Shown here: positions 61,252 to 64,000 of the stretch, in pieces | Position numbering within the stretch: position 1 is the stretch's first letter | Layout of the letters: the number at the start of each line of letters is the position of its first letter | DNA from: Gammaproteobacteria bacterium | Lineage (GTDB): Bacteria > Pseudomonadota > Gammaproteobacteria > GRL18 | Length of the DNA stretch: 64,000 bases | Direction of reading: 5' to 3' | NCBI GenBank assembly: GCA_027012135.1 | Contig: JALUZF010000162.1 | Location: 62,001 to 126,000, forward strand | Notes under the pieces: generated by a model | The model's database searches: none | What the model saw: only the letters and a program-made list of their open reading frames with translations | What the model was told of the DNA's origin: nothing | Position numbers and translations under genes: made by a program

Positions 61252-63792
61252 GTGAGCCACTCCGAGACCTGTGATCATTGCCACCTGCCCCTGCCTGAAG
61301 GGGAAAAAATAACGGCAACCATAAACGATAAAGAAATGCAGTTTTGCTGCTACGCCTGCAAAACCGTATGTGAAACCATCTATGGTGCAGGTATGGAAGG
61401 CTTTTATCAGCGCACACCTGATAATGAAACCCTGCAGCCGCCTCCTGAAATTGATTCCCAGCTGGAAGTGTATGATCTGGATGAAGTTCAGGGGGATTTT
61501 GTTGACGGCCTGGACGATATACGGGAAATACATCTGCTGGTGGAAGGCATTCACTGTGCTGCCTGTGTCTGGCTGATTGAACGGCGGCTGGCCATGGTCG
61601 ACGGAGTTCTGGATGCCTATGTTAATCTTAGTGCCAAAAAGCTCAAGGTAAAATGGGATAACCGAAAAATAAAATTATCCCGGATACTGCAGATCCTCGG
61701 CCAGATTGGTTATGCGGCTGTGCCCTATGATCCGGAAGCGGCTGAAGGGCAGATAAAAAAAGCCAATCGACAGTTATTATTCCGCCTGGGTTTTGCCGGC
61801 TTTGCGGCCATGAATCTGATGTGGATTTCCATTGCGCTTTATACCGGTGCTGATGAAGGTAAATTTAAAGAACTGTTTTACTGGCTGGGATTCGGCCTGG
61901 CTACACCCACTTTAATCTATTCCGGTTATCCCTTTTTCCGGGGTGCTATTACTGGTCTGCTCAATCGTCATCTGACCATGGATCTGCCCATTGCTATCGG
62001 GGCGACAATTACCTATCTGTATTCCTGCTATGTAGTAATCAGCGGTTCAGAAATTGCCCATGTGTATTTTGATACTGTGGTTAACTTTATTTTTGTTATT
62101 TTAACCGGCCGCTACCTGGAGGCCATGTCCAAACGCCTGGCTGTACAGTCCTCTCAACGACTGCTGGATCTGCAGCCTAAAATCTCTACCCTGATTGAGG
62201 GTGATGAAACAAAAATTGTACCCATACGGGCCCTGAAAGAAGGAGACTGGGTACTGGTTAAAGCCGGAGAAAAAATTCCGGTAGACGGGGTGATCCTCAA
62301 GGGTGAAGGAATTATTGATGAGTCCATGCTGACCGGAGAATTTGTACCTGTAGCCAAATTTAAAGACGATTATGTTTCAGCAGGTACTACCAATAAAGAT
62401 GGTGTGCTGACCATTGAAGTGAAAAATACCCTGAAAAATACCGCCCTGGGTAAAATTATTCATCTGGTGGATGAAGCCCAGTCAACCAGGGCTCCGATTC
62501 AATGTACTGCGGATCGGATCATTCCCTGGTTTGTTTCCGTGACTCTGGTTCTGGCGACCCTAACCTTTTTCTTCTGGGTTAATAAGGACTTTGAACTGGC
62601 TTTGATGGCGGCAACCTCGGTGCTGATTATTACCTGTCCCTGTGCTTTTGGCCTGGCCACACCCATGGCTATTGCCGTGGCCACGGGCGTTGGTGCACGG
62701 ATGGGGGTGCTGGTAAAACATGGGGCGGTGCTGGAGATATTATCTTCAATTAAAGATTTTATATTTGATAAAACCGGTACTCTGACACAGGGCAAGATGC
62801 TGGTCAGTACCCTGTATGATATACCGCTGGATCAAACCGGCAGGATAGAACCCATTAATGTTGATGAAGAGCATATGGCACAACTGGATCAACATCAGAA
62901 ATCCATTCTGGCATTAGCCTGGTACCTGGAAAAACAGTCGGAACACATGATTGCCAGAGCCATTGTCAGTTTTGCTCAGCAATACGCTTTACAGCACTGG
63001 ATTCGACAGACCCTTAAAACCAGTAATGACGATCTGGAGCATATTAAGGTAATACCAGGTTCTGGAATACAGGCCAGTTACCAGAACAGGCGGGTGGCCA
63101 TTGGACATCTGAACTGGATAAAGGAAATAGCTTCATTGTCGCCGGAGTTAGTTGTAAAACTTGAACAGGAAATGCAGCAATACCATGTTAGTGGCAGCAG
63201 TGTGGTCTATATCTGGTTTAAGGCACAGGCTTTAATGGCCTTTGTGGTGGAAGATAAATTACGTGAAGATGCGCCCGGGATTATTAAAAAAATGCATGAA
63301 CAGGGCTTTCATGTTACCTTGTTAAGTGGCGATAAACAGGAAGTAGCTCAATATATGGCGGATAAGCTGGGTATTGAGGAAGTGATTGCAGAAGTAATGC
63401 CGGATCAAAAAGACCAGTTAATTCAGCAAAAACAGCAACAGGGGCTGAAGGTGGCTATGGTCGGTGATGGTATTAATGATGCACCGGCTCTGGTCAGGGC
63501 TGATGTGGGTATAGCCATGGGCTCGGGCACCGATGTCTCTATAGAAAGTGCTGATGTTATCCTGGTCAATGGAGAACTGGCAAAAATTCCGCTGGCAGCA
63601 GAATTGTCTCGGGCAACACTGGCAACTATTAAGCAGAATATAGGCATTTCTATTGTCTATAATATTGTTATGGTGCCGCTGGCCATGGCGGCCATGATAA
63701 CACCACTGGTCGCAGCGATCTCCATGCCCTTAAGTTCTTTGCTGGTGATTGGTAATGCCGCCAGGTTGCGCTGGCGCTTTAAAAACAACTAG
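61252..63792 (+). CDS. ccoI: Copper-transporting P1B-type ATPase CcoI (FixI)
   Basis: An 846-residue copper exporter. It starts with GTG at 61252. An N-terminal cysteine motif (CDHCHLPLPEGE, CCYACKTVC) is followed by a heavy-metal domain with CAAC (102-105). The membrane CPC motif is at 462-464 (TCPCAFGLATP), the phosphorylation motif DKTGTLTQG begins at 506, and GDGINDAPAL lies near 737. It supplies Cu to the CuB site of CcoN. Follows ccoH by 35 bases. Confidence 0.96.
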   Translation: MSHSETCDHCHLPLPEGEKITATINDKEMQFCCYACKTVCETIYGAGMEGFYQRTPDNETLQPPPEIDSQLEVYDLDEVQGDFVDGLDDIREIHLLVEGIHCAACVWLIERRLAMVDGVLDAYVNLSAKKLKVKWDNRKIKLSRILQILGQIGYAAVPYDPEAAEGQIKKANRQLLFRLGFAGFAAMNLMWISIALYTGADEGKFKELFYWLGFGLATPTLIYSGYPFFRGAITGLLNRHLTMDLPIAIGATITYLYSCYVVISGSEIAHVYFDTVVNFIFVILTGRYLEAMSKRLAVQSSQRLLDLQPKISTLIEGDETKIVPIRALKEGDWVLVKAGEKIPVDGVILKGEGIIDESMLTGEFVPVAKFKDDYVSAGTTNKDGVLTIEVKNTLKNTALGKIIHLVDEAQSTRAPIQCTADRIIPWFVSVTLVLATLTFFFWVNKDFELALMAATSVLIITCPCAFGLATPMAIAVATGVGARMGVLVKHGAVLEILSSIKDFIFDKTGTLTQGKMLVSTLYDIPLDQTGRIEPINVDEEHMAQLDQHQKSILALAWYLEKQSEHMIARAIVSFAQQYALQHWIRQTLKTSNDDLEHIKVIPGSGIQASYQNRRVAIGHLNWIKEIASLSPELVVKLEQEMQQYHVSGSSVVYIWFKAQALMAFVVEDKLREDAPGIIKKMHEQGFHVTLLSGDKQEVAQYMADKLGIEEVIAEVMPDQKDQLIQQKQQQGLKVAMVGDGINDAPALVRADVGIAMGSGTDVSIESADVILVNGELAKIPLAAELSRATLATIKQNIGISIVYNIVMVPLAMAAMITPLVAAISMPLSSLLVIGNAARLRWRFKNN

Positions 63793-63831
63793 TTATAACA
63801 ACAATTTATAACAAGCAATGGGTAACAATAA

Positions 63832-64000
63832 ATGGATGTCATTTACGGTTTAATCCCCAGTATGATTATTATCGGTATTATCCTGGTGGTGATCCTGTTC
63901 TGGGCAATAAAATCAGGACAGTTTGATGATCTGGAAGGTGATGCTCATCGTATCCTGCTGGACGAAGATCTTGCGATAGATGAAAAAAAAACGCACAATA
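63832..64000 (+). CDS. ccoS: cbb3 assembly protein CcoS (partial)
   Basis: The frame starts at ATG 63832 and runs off the window after 56 codons. The helix LIPSMIIIGIILVVILFWAI then KSGQFDDLEGDAHRILLDED match CcoS, a small protein needed to fit cofactors into CcoN. It follows ccoI by 39 bases. The stop is outside the window. Confidence 0.93.
   Translation, partial: MDVIYGLIPSMIIIGIILVVILFWAIKSGQFDDLEGDAHRILLDEDLAIDEKKTHN

Overview
The window reads as a chromosome segment of a gammaproteobacterium. The gene set points that way: bioB-F-H-C-D with bioH inside the cluster, gpmI-envC-ctpA-yibQ, secB-gpsA-murI-trmL, fnr beside cbb3 oxidase genes, and moaA. Glycolate oxidase, a glyoxylate aminotransferase, a cbb3 oxidase, an octaheme tetrathionate-reductase-type cytochrome and a predicted persulfide-sensing ArsR regulator with a rhodanese fit a microaerobic organism with sulfur or chemolithoautotrophic metabolism. 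That lifestyle is inference, because no carbon-fixation or sulfur-oxidation operon is in view.

Layout. 1-5570 is an AT-rich stretch of small, mostly plus-strand genes separated by inverted-repeat sites that resemble integron attC sites. It holds a PNPOx-fold fragment, a small membrane protein, an Excalibur-domain protein, an integron-type effector-binding protein, a reversed PEP-CTERM gene, an IS3 orfA remnant, a VOC protein and a methyltransferase. I read it as part of a chromosomal cassette array whose integrase, if any, lies outside the window. A short MreB-like gene (5572) follows, and 6.1 kb onward looks like core genome.

6.1-12.8 kb: ferredoxin-type flavin reductase, a DUF5610-like protein, PPK2, a GrlR-like protein, an HPP membrane protein, a ROK kinase, a HugZ-like protein and a DJ-1 family protein. 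13-18.1 kb (minus): gpmI, envC, ctpA and a YibQ-type deacetylase (cell division, envelope and glycolysis). 18.6-23.5 kb (plus): sulfide-type ArsR regulator, rhodanese, grxC, trxC, secB, gpsA, murI, trmL. 23.5-33.4 kb: EamA transporter, ndvB-like glucosyltransferase, glcDEF, a substrate-binding-like protein and a glyoxylate aminotransferase. The last groups form a glycolate-to-glycine salvage route. The ndvB-like gene is flanked by two copies of the glcF 3' end.

33.6-48.7 kb: thioredoxin-like protein, AT-rich HNH nuclease, DUF3334 protein, octaheme cytochrome plus membrane cytochrome b, moaA, an epimerase-like protein, comF, a GGDEF/EAL protein, a penicillin-acylase family hydrolase, a CDF transporter with its ArsR regulator, mntP and a DUF1499 lipoprotein. 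48.8-53.5 kb is the biotin operon. 54.3 kb to the end holds an FNR-family regulator and the complete cbb3 oxidase locus ccoNOQP, a 38-residue membrane protein, ccoG, ccoH, ccoI and the start of ccoS. I saw no rRNA, tRNA or CRISPR array.
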